64,000 bases of DNA from NCBI GenBank assembly GCA_963820495.1, contig CAWGAF010000001.1:558001-622000 (forward strand), read 5' to 3'. The translations under genes were made by a program, and so were the position numbers. The stretch is from JBBIPA01 sp963820495. GTDB lineage: Bacteria > Chloroflexota > Dehalococcoidia > GIF9 > UBA5629. The notes under the pieces are model-generated. The model saw only the letters and a list, made by a program, of their open reading frames with translations, made no database searches and was not told the origin of the DNA. Positions 41,297 through 50,800 of this stretch are shown here, piece after piece. Position 1 is the stretch's first letter; every line of letters begins with the position of its first letter.

Positions 41297-42991
41297 ATGA
41301 AAAAAGATTGGCGTGAACTGATTTCCCAACCCAAGTATGGAGTTAAGGCAGAAAGGGATGTCTATGTCACCATGAGCGATGGAGTGCGCTTGGCGATGGA
41401 CATTTACCGCCCTGACGCTAAAGACAAATTCCCGGCTCTGATAGCTCCGTCCACATATGGTAAGGAGACGCAAGAGCTACAACTTCCTCCTCAAGCACAA
41501 GGTGGGCCTCTTTGGGATGGGGGAATAGAAGCTGGAGACAGCTACTACTTCGTTCCCAGGGGTTATGTCCATATGGTCGTCGATGTCAGGGGCACCGGTT
41601 ACTCGGAGGGAGAACACGAGTTCTTATTCTCCCCAAAAACGATAAAGGACACATGTGAGCTCATTGAATGGGCTGCCAAGCAACCCTGGTGCAACGGCAA
41701 TGTAGGGCTGGTGGGGATGTCATATTATGGCGCTATACAACCTTATGTAGCTATACAGCGTCCGCCTCATCTGAAAGCTATTGTCCCCGTAGGCGGCTCT
41801 GTGGAGCTGTATCGAGATATTAATTACAACGGCGGTGTCCTCGGTGCATTTTTCTACGGATTACTGGACGGTCGCGGTGGCGATAGCGGTTTTGCCATCG
41901 GGAATATAGTATCGGTGATGGAAAAAAGTCTTCCCAAGAAGGAGTTTCAACGCCTACTTGATGAAGCATGTCAAAACCCAGATATACAAAAGTTCACCAA
42001 TTTTTATCAGGTACTGAAGTACCCCAAGAAAAATCCTCTATTTCTGGATATTCTGTTAAATCCTTTAGATAATGCATTCTGGCATGAAAGAGCCAGCATA
42101 TACGAGGCTGACAAGATAAACATCCCGACTTTAATAGTCGGAGCCTGGAAGCGTTCCTACTGGGCGAAAGCTGCATTCGACCTCTACAATAAAATAAGCA
42201 CGCCTTATAAGAAAGTAATAATCGATCCCTCAGGTTGGTGGGAACGCCCCTGGGTAACCTATTACGAGGAAAACATCAGGTGGTTTGATCACTGGCTTAA
42301 GGGCATAGATACCGGCGTTATGGAAGAGCCACCGATAAAGATTTTTGTAAAGGGCATAAATCAATGGCGCTATGAGAATGAGTGGCCCCTGGCAAGAATG
42401 AAGCCAATAAAATATTACCTGCGCAGTTTCGGCGGGCTGTCGCCAGAACCCGAAAGATATATGGATGAGCCTGACCCCTTCGTACAGCCACCACTATACG
42501 TGACATATGATATACATTCGTTAACGTATCAAACTCCTCCTTTGTCCCAGGATATGGAGCTCACAGGACCCGTGGCACTTCGCCTGTACGCCTCCATTGA
42601 CCAGGAGGATACCAACTGGATAGTAAAGCTGTTTGATGCCAGTGAGAAGGGCGATGAACAGCTGGCGCGCGGATATCTAAAGGCATCGCATAGAGCCTTG
42701 GATGAGAAGAAGTCAACACCTTTGGAACCCTACCATCCACATACAAAGGCAGAACCTGTTGTGCCAGGGAAAATATACCAATATGATATAGATATCCAGC
42801 CAATTTCCAATATTTTTAAGGCAGGTCATCGTATCAAGCTGGAAATCAGAAGCCTGGAACATGGCAACGAGGGTGCCCAAGGGCAACCTCCTCATGCTAT
42901 TCACCTTTGCAGCAGCAAGACAACTTTGCACAATATTTACCGCAATAAGGAATATCAATCATACCTCTATGTGCCCGTTATTCCTAAATGA
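41297..42991 (+). CDS. CocE/NonD family hydrolase
   Basis: The 564-residue protein is a member of the X-Pro dipeptidyl-peptidase S15/CocE group: DVRGTGYSEG (96-105), the nucleophile elbow GMSYYG (S142) and a C-terminal jelly-roll domain (MELTGPVALRLYASIDQEDTNWIVKLFD). Proteins of this group cleave esters or amides, such as cocaine ester or acylated amino compounds. There is no signal peptide, so it acts in the cytoplasm. It follows the TRAP permease by 107 bp with its own GGAG site. It may release the aromatic or acyl part of an imported conjugate before the molybdoenzymes act; that is inference. Confidence 0.88.
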   Translation: MKKDWRELISQPKYGVKAERDVYVTMSDGVRLAMDIYRPDAKDKFPALIAPSTYGKETQELQLPPQAQGGPLWDGGIEAGDSYYFVPRGYVHMVVDVRGTGYSEGEHEFLFSPKTIKDTCELIEWAAKQPWCNGNVGLVGMSYYGAIQPYVAIQRPPHLKAIVPVGGSVELYRDINYNGGVLGAFFYGLLDGRGGDSGFAIGNIVSVMEKSLPKKEFQRLLDEACQNPDIQKFTNFYQVLKYPKKNPLFLDILLNPLDNAFWHERASIYEADKINIPTLIVGAWKRSYWAKAAFDLYNKISTPYKKVIIDPSGWWERPWVTYYEENIRWFDHWLKGIDTGVMEEPPIKIFVKGINQWRYENEWPLARMKPIKYYLRSFGGLSPEPERYMDEPDPFVQPPLYVTYDIHSLTYQTPPLSQDMELTGPVALRLYASIDQEDTNWIVKLFDASEKGDEQLARGYLKASHRALDEKKSTPLEPYHPHTKAEPVVPGKIYQYDIDIQPISNIFKAGHRIKLEIRSLEHGNEGAQGQPPHAIHLCSSKTTLHNIYRNKEYQSYLYVPVIPK

Positions 42992-43122
42992 GTTGGAATA
43001 AACTAGCTAATAGCTGAGGAAAAATCACAGATGTTCAGGGCAAGTCTGGTGTAAAGAGATCTTAATGCAAGTTTGCGCTACGCAATAGCCAGCCTACAAC
43101 ATTTCAAGAGGAGGAAAAAGGT

Positions 43123-45567
43123 ATGAGTGAAGAAAAGGTGCTAACCAGTTTAGTCGGGGACTTTGCTGGAGGAACACCGATATTTGTCCACGTGAAAGAT
43201 AACCGCATAATCAGGGTTAGAGCTATGATATTCGGAGAGGATGAGGCAAAACCCTGGAGCATCAAAGTCGGCAACAGGGTATTCTCCCCACCAAAAAGGT
43301 CATTCGCCGCACCCTACGATCTTACCGTGCGCCGGCGCACCTACAATCCCCAACGAGCCAAATACCCCCTAAAACGAGCTGATTTTAAGCCCGGAGGAAA
43401 AAGCAATACTGCAAATCGTGGTAAAAGCGAATATGTCCGCATCAGTTGGGACGAGGCTCTGGACATCGTCGCCTCCGAGCTTACCAGAATAAAGGCAACG
43501 TATGGCAACAGTGCCATCTTGACCCATACCATGGGGCACTGCTCTGGAGGTATTCTAAATCAGCATGGCTTAATACGAAGAGTCCTAAACTTCTGGGGTG
43601 GACATACCACCATGAATCGTAACCCCGATAGCTGGGAAGGCTGGTATTGGGGCGCCGAGCATGTCTGGGGTTTTGATTTTGCCTGTGGAAACTCTTATGT
43701 ATCAGACTTGTTCGAAGATACCATGCAACACTCCGACCTTTCAATCTTCTGGTCTTATGATATGGAGCAATCAGGGTTGATGACAGGTGGGGACAAGGCG
43801 ATGTGGCTTCTCTGGATGAAAGAACTGGGCAAAAAAATGATATTCATCTCCCCTGACCTCAACTACACCGCAGGAACTAAAGCCGATAAGCAGATATTTA
43901 TCAGACCAGGTACAGACGCTGCCCTAGCTTCGGCCATAGCCTATGTCTGGATTAGCGAGAATACTTATGATAAGGACTATGTTCATACTCACACCGTAGG
44001 TTTTGAGAAGTGGAAAGACCATGTGATGGGACAGGAAGATGGTATACCTAAAACCCCAGCATGGGCTGAAAGTATCACCGGTGTCCCAGCACGAGTAACC
44101 AGAGCCCTAGCCAGAGAATGGGCTTCCCATAAAACGCATTTGTGTATACAACAGAATTCAGGAGCAGCACGGACACCATATTCCACAGAGTGGCCTCGCA
44201 TGATGATTTTTCTTCATATTATGCAGGGCATGGGCAAGCCGGGTATAAGCATGCACGGTATACAGGCGGCAGCTCCTATGGACCTTAACCTAAAGCTGCC
44301 CATGAAATTCCCCGCAGTACCGATGATCGAAGTAGTAGCTAAAAATGCTCCCGAGAATCCAGTCAAACAGTGCCTATTCCAAACCATGATTCCAGAGGCT
44401 ATCCTCAACCCTCCAGTAAGCTGGCGCGGCCGAGAAATCGGTTCTCCTGTGGAAGAGCAATTCATTAAGCGCACTTATCCCATGACCGACTGCTCCGAGA
44501 TTCATATGATATGGTGGAGCACCGTCTCGACATTATCTAACTGGAATAACACCAACAGGTGGGCAGAAGCCTACCGCCATCCCAAGATAGAGTTCACCGT
44601 GGCGCAAGCTCAGTTTATCGAAAATGACGCCCTGTTCGCCGATATCGTATTGCCAGCATGTACCCAGCTCGAACGGGAAGATTTCAATTACCAAGGGCAA
44701 CCGCTGATCTTCGGCAGAGGTGGCGATTGGAATAACTTAGCCGTTGTCTACATGAAGGAATGCATCAAGCCACTCTACGAGTCGAAAAGCGATTACGAGA
44801 TATGCCGCTTAGTCGCCGAAAGACTCGGCGTAGAGAAAGAGTTCACCGAAGGAAACACCCCAGAAGACTGGATCAGAAAGCTCTTCGAGGCATCATCATT
44901 GCCAGAACATATCACCTTCGAAGAATTTAAAGAGAAGGGTTATTACGTCTTTAAGTTTCCCGACGACAAAGACTATAAACGCAATTATGGAATGAGAGAA
45001 TTTGCTGAAAAAGCCACAGGGCTGAAGACTCCTTCCGGCAAAATCGAGTTCTTCTCACAAAGGCTGTTTGATAACTTCCCAGGTGATAATGAGCGCCCAC
45101 CAATAGCACGCTATATCGCCGAAGGCGAGACACACCAGGAGAGCTTAAGCAGTGACAAAGCTAAGAAATATCCTTTGCTCATGGAATCACCTCATCCTCG
45201 CTTCAGGTTTCACAGCCAACATGAGACAGTCTCATGGCTCTGGGAAATACCAACTCATAAGTTTATCAAGGATGGCCAGCCCGTTGATGCTATGTGGATT
45301 AACCCCATAGATGCCCAGGCCAGAGGTATAAAGCATGGCGACCTGGTTCGTATCTTCAACGAACGCGGCTCTGTGCTCAGAGCTGCACATGTAACCGGGC
45401 GGATGATGCCAGGCGTAGTCCGAACCCCTAACGGTGCCGGTTACCACACTAAACTCGGAGCGATTAACGCCATATGTCCACTCAGGACTACTTCTAAGAA
45501 TGCCTTTGGCATGGTCACCACCGCATACCTGGTCGAAGTCGAGAAATGGGAGGGAAAACTATCATGA
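43123..45567 (+). CDS. Transhydroxylase-type molybdopterin oxidoreductase, large subunit 2
   Basis: The 814-residue protein is related to large subunits 1 and 4 and very close to subunit 3. It keeps the predicted active-site set with the same spacing (H139 in MGHCSGG, D169 and S170 in NPDSWEG) and lacks an N-terminal cluster motif. The loop after the histidine differs from subunits 1 and 4, which have HHNWG, so the substrate is probably different. The small subunit overlaps its stop by 4 bp (ATGA). A good AAGAGGAGG site precedes the ATG. Confidence 0.87.
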   Translation: MSEEKVLTSLVGDFAGGTPIFVHVKDNRIIRVRAMIFGEDEAKPWSIKVGNRVFSPPKRSFAAPYDLTVRRRTYNPQRAKYPLKRADFKPGGKSNTANRGKSEYVRISWDEALDIVASELTRIKATYGNSAILTHTMGHCSGGILNQHGLIRRVLNFWGGHTTMNRNPDSWEGWYWGAEHVWGFDFACGNSYVSDLFEDTMQHSDLSIFWSYDMEQSGLMTGGDKAMWLLWMKELGKKMIFISPDLNYTAGTKADKQIFIRPGTDAALASAIAYVWISENTYDKDYVHTHTVGFEKWKDHVMGQEDGIPKTPAWAESITGVPARVTRALAREWASHKTHLCIQQNSGAARTPYSTEWPRMMIFLHIMQGMGKPGISMHGIQAAAPMDLNLKLPMKFPAVPMIEVVAKNAPENPVKQCLFQTMIPEAILNPPVSWRGREIGSPVEEQFIKRTYPMTDCSEIHMIWWSTVSTLSNWNNTNRWAEAYRHPKIEFTVAQAQFIENDALFADIVLPACTQLEREDFNYQGQPLIFGRGGDWNNLAVVYMKECIKPLYESKSDYEICRLVAERLGVEKEFTEGNTPEDWIRKLFEASSLPEHITFEEFKEKGYYVFKFPDDKDYKRNYGMREFAEKATGLKTPSGKIEFFSQRLFDNFPGDNERPPIARYIAEGETHQESLSSDKAKKYPLLMESPHPRFRFHSQHETVSWLWEIPTHKFIKDGQPVDAMWINPIDAQARGIKHGDLVRIFNERGSVLRAAHVTGRMMPGVVRTPNGAGYHTKLGAINAICPLRTTSKNAFGMVTTAYLVEVEKWEGKLS

Positions 45568-46385
45568 AAGTTATGATTATTGATATTACCAAGTGCAACG
45601 GCTGTTTTAACTGCCAGATAGCCTGCAAGGATGAGCATGTCGATAATGACTGGTCACCCTATGCCAAGCCACAGCCCGATATGGGACATTTCTGGATGCA
45701 TCTTAGTGAGTTGGAAAGAGGAAGCTACCCTAAGGTTAAGATCGCCTACATCCCCAAGCCTTGTATGCACTGCCAGAACCCCAAGTGCATGGAGGCTGCT
45801 CAAGGAGGAGCAATTTATAAATTAAAAGATGGCACTGTTATTATCGATCCAGAGAAAAGCAAAGGGCAAAAACAAATTGTCGAAGCGTGCCCTTATGGCT
45901 GTATATATTGGAATGACGAACTCAATATCCCCCAAAAATGTACTTTTTGTGCTCATCTCCTGGATCACAAATCAATAAAAGCGCCCAGGTGTGTAGAAGC
46001 CTGCCCCACGGGTACGTTAATCTTCGGTGAATATGAAGACCTGAAAAACATTATAAAGGAGAAGAAAGCTGAGCTTCTCCACCCTGAATTCGGATTGAAG
46101 CCCAATGTGTATTATATCGGCCTACCCAAAAGATTCGTCGCTGGAACGGTAATATTCGGTGATACCGACGAATGTGCTGAGAATGTTAAGGTAAGTCTGA
46201 GCGGTGATGGGAAAAAAGAAACTATTAAAACCAATAATTACGGTGACTTCGAGTTTGAAGGACTAGAACCGGACCAAAAATTCTCAATAAAAGTCGAGCA
46301 TCCAGGTTATGTCAATAAAGAATTTAATGTACAAACAAAGACGGATGTTTACCTCGGAGAAATCGGGTTAACCAAAAATAAATAA
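45564..46385 (+). CDS. Transhydroxylase-type Fe-S small subunit 2
   Basis: The layout matches the other two small subunits: DITKCNGCFNCQIACKDEH, PCMHCQNPKCMEA, CTFCAHLL..CVEACPTG for three clusters, then the C-terminal Cna-B-like domain (DECAENVKVSLSGDGKKETIKTNNYGDFEFEGL). I start it at ATG 45564 (MKVMIIDITK), in an ATGA overlap with large subunit 2, and not at 45546. It is the only small subunit near large subunits 2 and 3, which suggests that it serves both. Confidence 0.87.
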   Translation: MKVMIIDITKCNGCFNCQIACKDEHVDNDWSPYAKPQPDMGHFWMHLSELERGSYPKVKIAYIPKPCMHCQNPKCMEAAQGGAIYKLKDGTVIIDPEKSKGQKQIVEACPYGCIYWNDELNIPQKCTFCAHLLDHKSIKAPRCVEACPTGTLIFGEYEDLKNIIKEKKAELLHPEFGLKPNVYYIGLPKRFVAGTVIFGDTDECAENVKVSLSGDGKKETIKTNNYGDFEFEGLEPDQKFSIKVEHPGYVNKEFNVQTKTDVYLGEIGLTKNK

Positions 46386-46531
46386 TCTAATCAAGGTATG
46401 TAAATCGTAAAGAGGACAAAACTGGCCTAAATAATAGATTAATAGATTGCGCTTTTAAAAAAGCAGGTAACCCACCGATTCACTCTCTTCTTGAAAGTAA
46501 AGGGTAAAAGTGAAGGGCAGCTGTTGTTTAG

Positions 46532-48979
46532 ATGACTATTGATACTAATGAGGAAAAGGTACTAACTAGCTTAGTCGGGGACTATTTTGGTGGAACGCCC
46601 GTATTTGTCCACGTGAAAGATAACCGCATAATCAGGGTAAGAGCCATGATATTCGGAGAGGACGAGGCAAAACCCTGGAGCATTAAAGTCGGCAACAGGG
46701 TTTTCTCCCCACCAAAAAGGTCTTTCGCCGCACCCTACGATCTTACCGTGCGCCGCCGCACCTACAATCCCCAACGAGCCAAATATCCCCTGAAACGTGC
46801 CGATTTTAAACCCGGCGGGAAAAGCAATACTGCAAACCGTGGTAAAAGCGAATATGTCCGCATCAGTTGGGACGAGGCTCTGGACATTATAGCCTCAGAG
46901 CTTACCAGAATAAAGGCAACGTATGGCAACAGTGCCATCTTGACCCATACCATGGGGCATCGTTCCAGCGGTCTGGTGAATGCATCCAGCCTCATGCGGA
47001 GAGTTCTAAACTTCTGGGGAGGACATACTCCGATGGTACGCAACCCTGATAGCTGGGAAGGATGGTACTGGGGCGCCAAACACGTCTGGGGTTTTGATCC
47101 GAGCAACGGAAATGCCGAAGCATTAGACTTGCTCGAAGATACCATGCAACACTCCGACCTTTCAATCTTCTGGTCCTACGACATAGAGCAATCGGGCTGC
47201 ATAATAGGTCAGGACTGGGCACTATGGCTTCTCTGGATGAAGGAACTGGGCAAAAAGATGATATTCATCTCCCCTGACCTCAACTACACCGCAGGAACTA
47301 AAGCCGATAAGCAGATATTTATAAGACCAGGTACAGACGCTGCTCTAGCTGCGGCTATAGCCTATGTCTGGATTAGCGAGGGCACTTATGATAAAGACTA
47401 TGTTCACACTCACACCGTAGGTTTTGAGAAGTGGAAAGACTATGTGATGGGACAGGAGGATGGCATACCCAAAACCCCAGCATGGGCTGAAAGTATCACC
47501 GGTGTCCCAGCACGATTAACCAGAGCTCTAGCCAGAGAATGGGCTTCTAAGAAAACGCATCTATGTATAAGGCACGGAGCAGCGTGCCGGACACCATATT
47601 CCACTGAATGGGCACGCATGATGGTTTTTCTGCAGACTATGCAGGGGCTGGGCAAGCCAGGCATAAGCATACACAGCATGTCACAGGCAGCTCCCGTGGA
47701 CCCAAGAATAAAGTTGCCGGTTAAAATGTTCCTCCCAGCGATTGATTCGGTAGCTTCAACTATCCCCGAGAATCCCGTCAAGCAATGCCTATTCCAAACC
47801 ATGACTCCAGAGGCTATCCTCAACCCACCAGTAAGCTGGCATGGCGGAGCCATCGGTGCCCCTGTAGAGGAACAATTTATTAAGTTCAGCTACCCTATGT
47901 CCAGTTGCTCCGAAATTCATATGATATGGTGGGACACGCTTTCTACAATAACTAACTGGAATAACACCAATAAGTGGGCAGAAGCCTACCGCCATCCCAA
48001 GATAGAGTTCACCGTGGCCCAAACTCCATTCATGGAAAATGATGCGCTGTTCGCCGATATTGTACTACCAGCATGTACCCAGCTCGAACGGGAAGATTTC
48101 AGTTATCAAGGGCACCCGCTGATGATAGGGCAAGCCAGTGACTGGAATAATTTCACAGTGGTTTACATGAAGGAATGTATCAAGCCACTCTACGAGTCGA
48201 AAAGCGATTACGAAATATGCCGCTTAGTCGCCGAAAGACTCGGCGTGGAGAAAGAGTTCACCGAAGGAAACACCCCAGAAGACTGGATCAGAAAGCTCTT
48301 CGAGGCATCCTCATTACCAGAACATATCACCTTCGAAGAATTTAAAGAGAAGGGTTATTACGTCTTTAAGTTTCCCGACGACAAAGACTATAAACGCAAT
48401 TATGGAATGAGAGAATTCGCTGAAACAGCCACAGGGCTGAAAACCCCTTCCGGCAAAATCGAGTTCTTCTCACAAAGGCTGTTTGATAACTTCCCAGGTG
48501 ACAACGAACGCCCACCAATAGCACGCTATATCGCCGAAGGCGAGACACACCAGGAGAGCTTAAGCAGTGACAAAGCTAAGAAATATCCTCTACTTATGGA
48601 ATCACCTCATCCCCGCTTCAGGTTTCACAGTCAACATGAGACGGTCTCATGGCTCTGGGAAATACCAACTCATAAGTTTATTAAGGATGGCCAACCCGTT
48701 GATGCTCTGTGGATTAACCCTATAGATGCCGAGGCTAGAGGTATAAAGCATGGAGACCTGGCTCGTATCTTCAACGAACGTGGCTCTGTGCTCAGAGCCG
48801 CACACGTGACCGGCAGGATGATGCCAAGCGTAGTACGAACCCCTAACGGTGCTGGTTACCACACTAAACTCGGAGCGATTAACGCCATCTGCCCGCTCAG
48901 GACTACTTCTAAAAACGCCTTCGGCATGGTCACTACCGCATACCTGGTCGAAGTCGAAAAATGGGAGGGGAAGTTATAA
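46532..48979 (+). CDS. Transhydroxylase-type molybdopterin oxidoreductase, large subunit 3 (orphan)
   Basis: The 815-residue protein is a near copy of large subunit 2; long blocks, such as residues 580-815, differ at only a few positions and the DNA is almost identical there. The active-site set is kept (H143, D173, S174). Differences cluster at about residues 142-170, 185-205 and 385-490, which lie around the substrate pocket in this fold, so the copies seem to have diverged in specificity. No small subunit gene follows: after the stop, only a short ATGGGATTAGAG frame ending in TAG is seen before the MarR gene. It may pair with small subunit 2. Confidence 0.87.
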   Translation: MTIDTNEEKVLTSLVGDYFGGTPVFVHVKDNRIIRVRAMIFGEDEAKPWSIKVGNRVFSPPKRSFAAPYDLTVRRRTYNPQRAKYPLKRADFKPGGKSNTANRGKSEYVRISWDEALDIIASELTRIKATYGNSAILTHTMGHRSSGLVNASSLMRRVLNFWGGHTPMVRNPDSWEGWYWGAKHVWGFDPSNGNAEALDLLEDTMQHSDLSIFWSYDIEQSGCIIGQDWALWLLWMKELGKKMIFISPDLNYTAGTKADKQIFIRPGTDAALAAAIAYVWISEGTYDKDYVHTHTVGFEKWKDYVMGQEDGIPKTPAWAESITGVPARLTRALAREWASKKTHLCIRHGAACRTPYSTEWARMMVFLQTMQGLGKPGISIHSMSQAAPVDPRIKLPVKMFLPAIDSVASTIPENPVKQCLFQTMTPEAILNPPVSWHGGAIGAPVEEQFIKFSYPMSSCSEIHMIWWDTLSTITNWNNTNKWAEAYRHPKIEFTVAQTPFMENDALFADIVLPACTQLEREDFSYQGHPLMIGQASDWNNFTVVYMKECIKPLYESKSDYEICRLVAERLGVEKEFTEGNTPEDWIRKLFEASSLPEHITFEEFKEKGYYVFKFPDDKDYKRNYGMREFAETATGLKTPSGKIEFFSQRLFDNFPGDNERPPIARYIAEGETHQESLSSDKAKKYPLLMESPHPRFRFHSQHETVSWLWEIPTHKFIKDGQPVDALWINPIDAEARGIKHGDLARIFNERGSVLRAAHVTGRMMPSVVRTPNGAGYHTKLGAINAICPLRTTSKNAFGMVTTAYLVEVEKWEGKL

Positions 48980-49107
48980 TGGGATTAGAGAGGAGTTAGT
49001 TATTTGGCAGTGAAGCCTGATAAGTATTAAAGAGAAGATGTTCTGATATAATTAACAGGCTTGTGGCTAGGGAATAGCAAGCATAATAAGGGGAGGCATT
49101 AATCACC

Positions 49108-49578
49108 ATGAATAAACATTTATCTGAAGACCCGAATTACAGATTGTGGATACTTCTGCATCAGGTTAGAGATGTATTCCATAAAGTCAGAGAGAAGGAA
49201 GTCGCGAAGTATGGCATTACGGCTACGCAGTCCGCAGTGCTATTTATTATAAGTGCCAATGGAGGCGAAGCAACACCTACTGCGATATCTAATTGGTTTT
49301 TGCGAGAGCCCCATACGATTTCTAGCGTTTTAACTAGAATGGAGAAACAAGGTCTCGTTAATAAAATCAGAAATAAGGAGCGGGGTGGCGAACTAACCAT
49401 TAGGTTGACGGAGAAGGGAAATCAAACCTATGCTAAAACAACAAATATAGACATAATCAAAGAAATGTTGTCTTGCATACCCGAAGACGATCGTGAGCTT
49501 CTACGTTCGTTACTGAAGAAATTACGCAACAAAGGGCTCAAATACCTTTTCGCACAAAAAAGTACGATCCATCCATAA
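49108..49578 (+). CDS. MarR family transcriptional regulator
   Basis: The 156-residue protein has the winged helix pattern of MarR: ITATQSAVLFIISANGGEATPTAISNWFLREPHTISSVLTRMEKQGLVNKIRNKERGGELTIRLTEKG (about 31-108). MarR proteins often respond to aromatic acids and release palindromic operators. It is the only complete regulator gene within the catabolic island, so it is the main candidate for the ATCGATATCGAT operators, though those lie 12-16 kb away. Confidence 0.9.
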   Translation: MNKHLSEDPNYRLWILLHQVRDVFHKVREKEVAKYGITATQSAVLFIISANGGEATPTAISNWFLREPHTISSVLTRMEKQGLVNKIRNKERGGELTIRLTEKGNQTYAKTTNIDIIKEMLSCIPEDDRELLRSLLKKLRNKGLKYLFAQKSTIHP

Positions 49579-49697
49579 GCCTAATAGTCTCTTAAACCTA
49601 TGCTTACTAGCCACCAATTAGGAATACATATTCAAAAGCCTAAAAATAATGACAGTCTCTTAAACTATCAAAAAACTTATTATGCAAGGAGGTAATC

Positions 49698-49880
49698 ATG
49701 CCAGTAGTTATCGTTGAAATGTTGGAGGGGCGCACTGTAGAGCAGAAGAAACAACTTGCCGAAGAGATTACTTCTTCACTCGTGAAGATAGGTGCTCCCA
49801 GGGAGGTTATACAAATTATCATCAAAGACAACCCAAGGCAAAACTGGGCATCTGGTGGGAAACTACTTTCAGGGATCTAG
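49698..49880 (+). CDS. 4-Oxalocrotonate tautomerase-like protein
   Basis: The 60-residue protein begins MPVVIVEMLEGRTVEQK, so Pro1 is exposed after removal of Met and Arg11 is in place, as in 4-oxalocrotonate tautomerase. APREVIQIIIKDNPRQNWASGG aligns with the end of that enzyme, with Trp49 near the place of Phe50 and Gln in place of Arg39. It would interconvert keto and enol forms of a ring-derived or open-chain acid; the Arg39 change points to a substrate other than oxalocrotonate. AAGGAGG precedes the ATG. Confidence 0.85.
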   Translation: MPVVIVEMLEGRTVEQKKQLAEEITSSLVKIGAPREVIQIIIKDNPRQNWASGGKLLSGI

Positions 49881-50163
49881 TTCTACACCATTTAAATCTT
49901 GCCTCAATCCATATTTTGCTCATACCAGTGATAACGGATTTTCTACACCAAGGACATATTCGATTATTTCTCATAACCTGCCCCAGCAATTGCATCAAAA
50001 AACTATACCAACATCGCTTAAAAATTTTTGACGGCTAAAGTTGTATCGCCTATAATTGGCTTGTTTTGTCAGCCTTATCTTAATACCTCAATATGCCAAG
50101 CTGTGGCGGAAAACGTACTAAAAGTGAAAGGAAACATAATATTCTTATGGGAGAATTGACGCA
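49881..50163. other. Intergenic region, nothing recognised
   Basis: No gene, hairpin or repeat family is seen, apart from a short TTCTACACCA doublet at 49882 and 49940. A weak promoter may precede mobB. Confidence 0.4.
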
Positions 50164-50595
50164 ATGGCTGCTGTAGTATCTTTCGTTGGTACATCAGGCA
50201 CTGGGAAAACCACGCTTATTGAAGGGTCAGTTCGGGAGCTGAAGAAACGTGGGTATCGGGTAGCTGTAATAAAACATGCTCACCATGGCTTCGAAATAGA
50301 CCGACCGGGCAAAGATACCTGGCGATTTGCCCAGGCAGGAAGTGATATGGTGTTAGTGTCCTCACCTGATAGAATAGCCATTATAGAACGGGTAAGTGAG
50401 GAGCTCTGGTTACCTCAGCTTTTAACCATGATTGCCGATAAGGTGGATATAGTATTGGTGGAAGGCTACAAATGGGCTTCCAAAGTGAAGATTGAAGTAT
50501 CTGGCTCCGAAAAAAGCGACGATGTTGCTAGAATTGTGGACTTTTTAATCGAGCAGATAAAGCAGAACCAGGATAGTAACGAAGGTAAGCTCTAG
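50164..50595 (+). CDS. mobB: Molybdopterin-guanine dinucleotide biosynthesis protein MobB
   Basis: The 143-residue protein has the P-loop GTSGTGKTT (9-17), then VIKHAHHGFEIDRPGKDTWRFAQAGSDMVLVSSPDR and VDIVLVEGYKWA, the MobB signature. MobB binds GTP and assists MobA in making the guanine dinucleotide form of the molybdenum cofactor, which all large subunits in this island need. Its location among those genes suggests local supply of cofactor. Confidence 0.93.
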   Translation: MAAVVSFVGTSGTGKTTLIEGSVRELKKRGYRVAVIKHAHHGFEIDRPGKDTWRFAQAGSDMVLVSSPDRIAIIERVSEELWLPQLLTMIADKVDIVLVEGYKWASKVKIEVSGSEKSDDVARIVDFLIEQIKQNQDSNEGKL

Positions 50596-50644
50596 CATTA
50601 ACAAAGTTTTAGAATCACAGGCAAAATCGAGCCTAAAAACTAGA

Positions 50645-50768
50645 GAGACTGCTGAAAAATAGGTGCCCCGATGCAATCGGGGCCGAGGGTATGGGGGTGT
50701 CCCCCAGCTTCCCAATTCCCCCAAGACTGGGGGATAAAGGGGGCTGAATATGAGTTTTTCAACACTAT
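50645..50768. repeat. MITE-like repeat family A, copy 3
   Basis: The ends are GAGACTGCTGAAAAA and TTTTTCAACAC, with the same inner blocks (GGGGGTGTCCCCCAGCTTCC, CCCCCAAGACTGGGGG) as copies 1 and 2 at 4.7-5.0 kb. An extra CCCCGATGCAATCGGGG hairpin is present. It sits between mobB and the next molybdoenzyme gene. Confidence 0.82.
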
Positions 50769-50800
50769 CAGAATAGTAAAAGCCTGAAAGGAGTAGGCAT

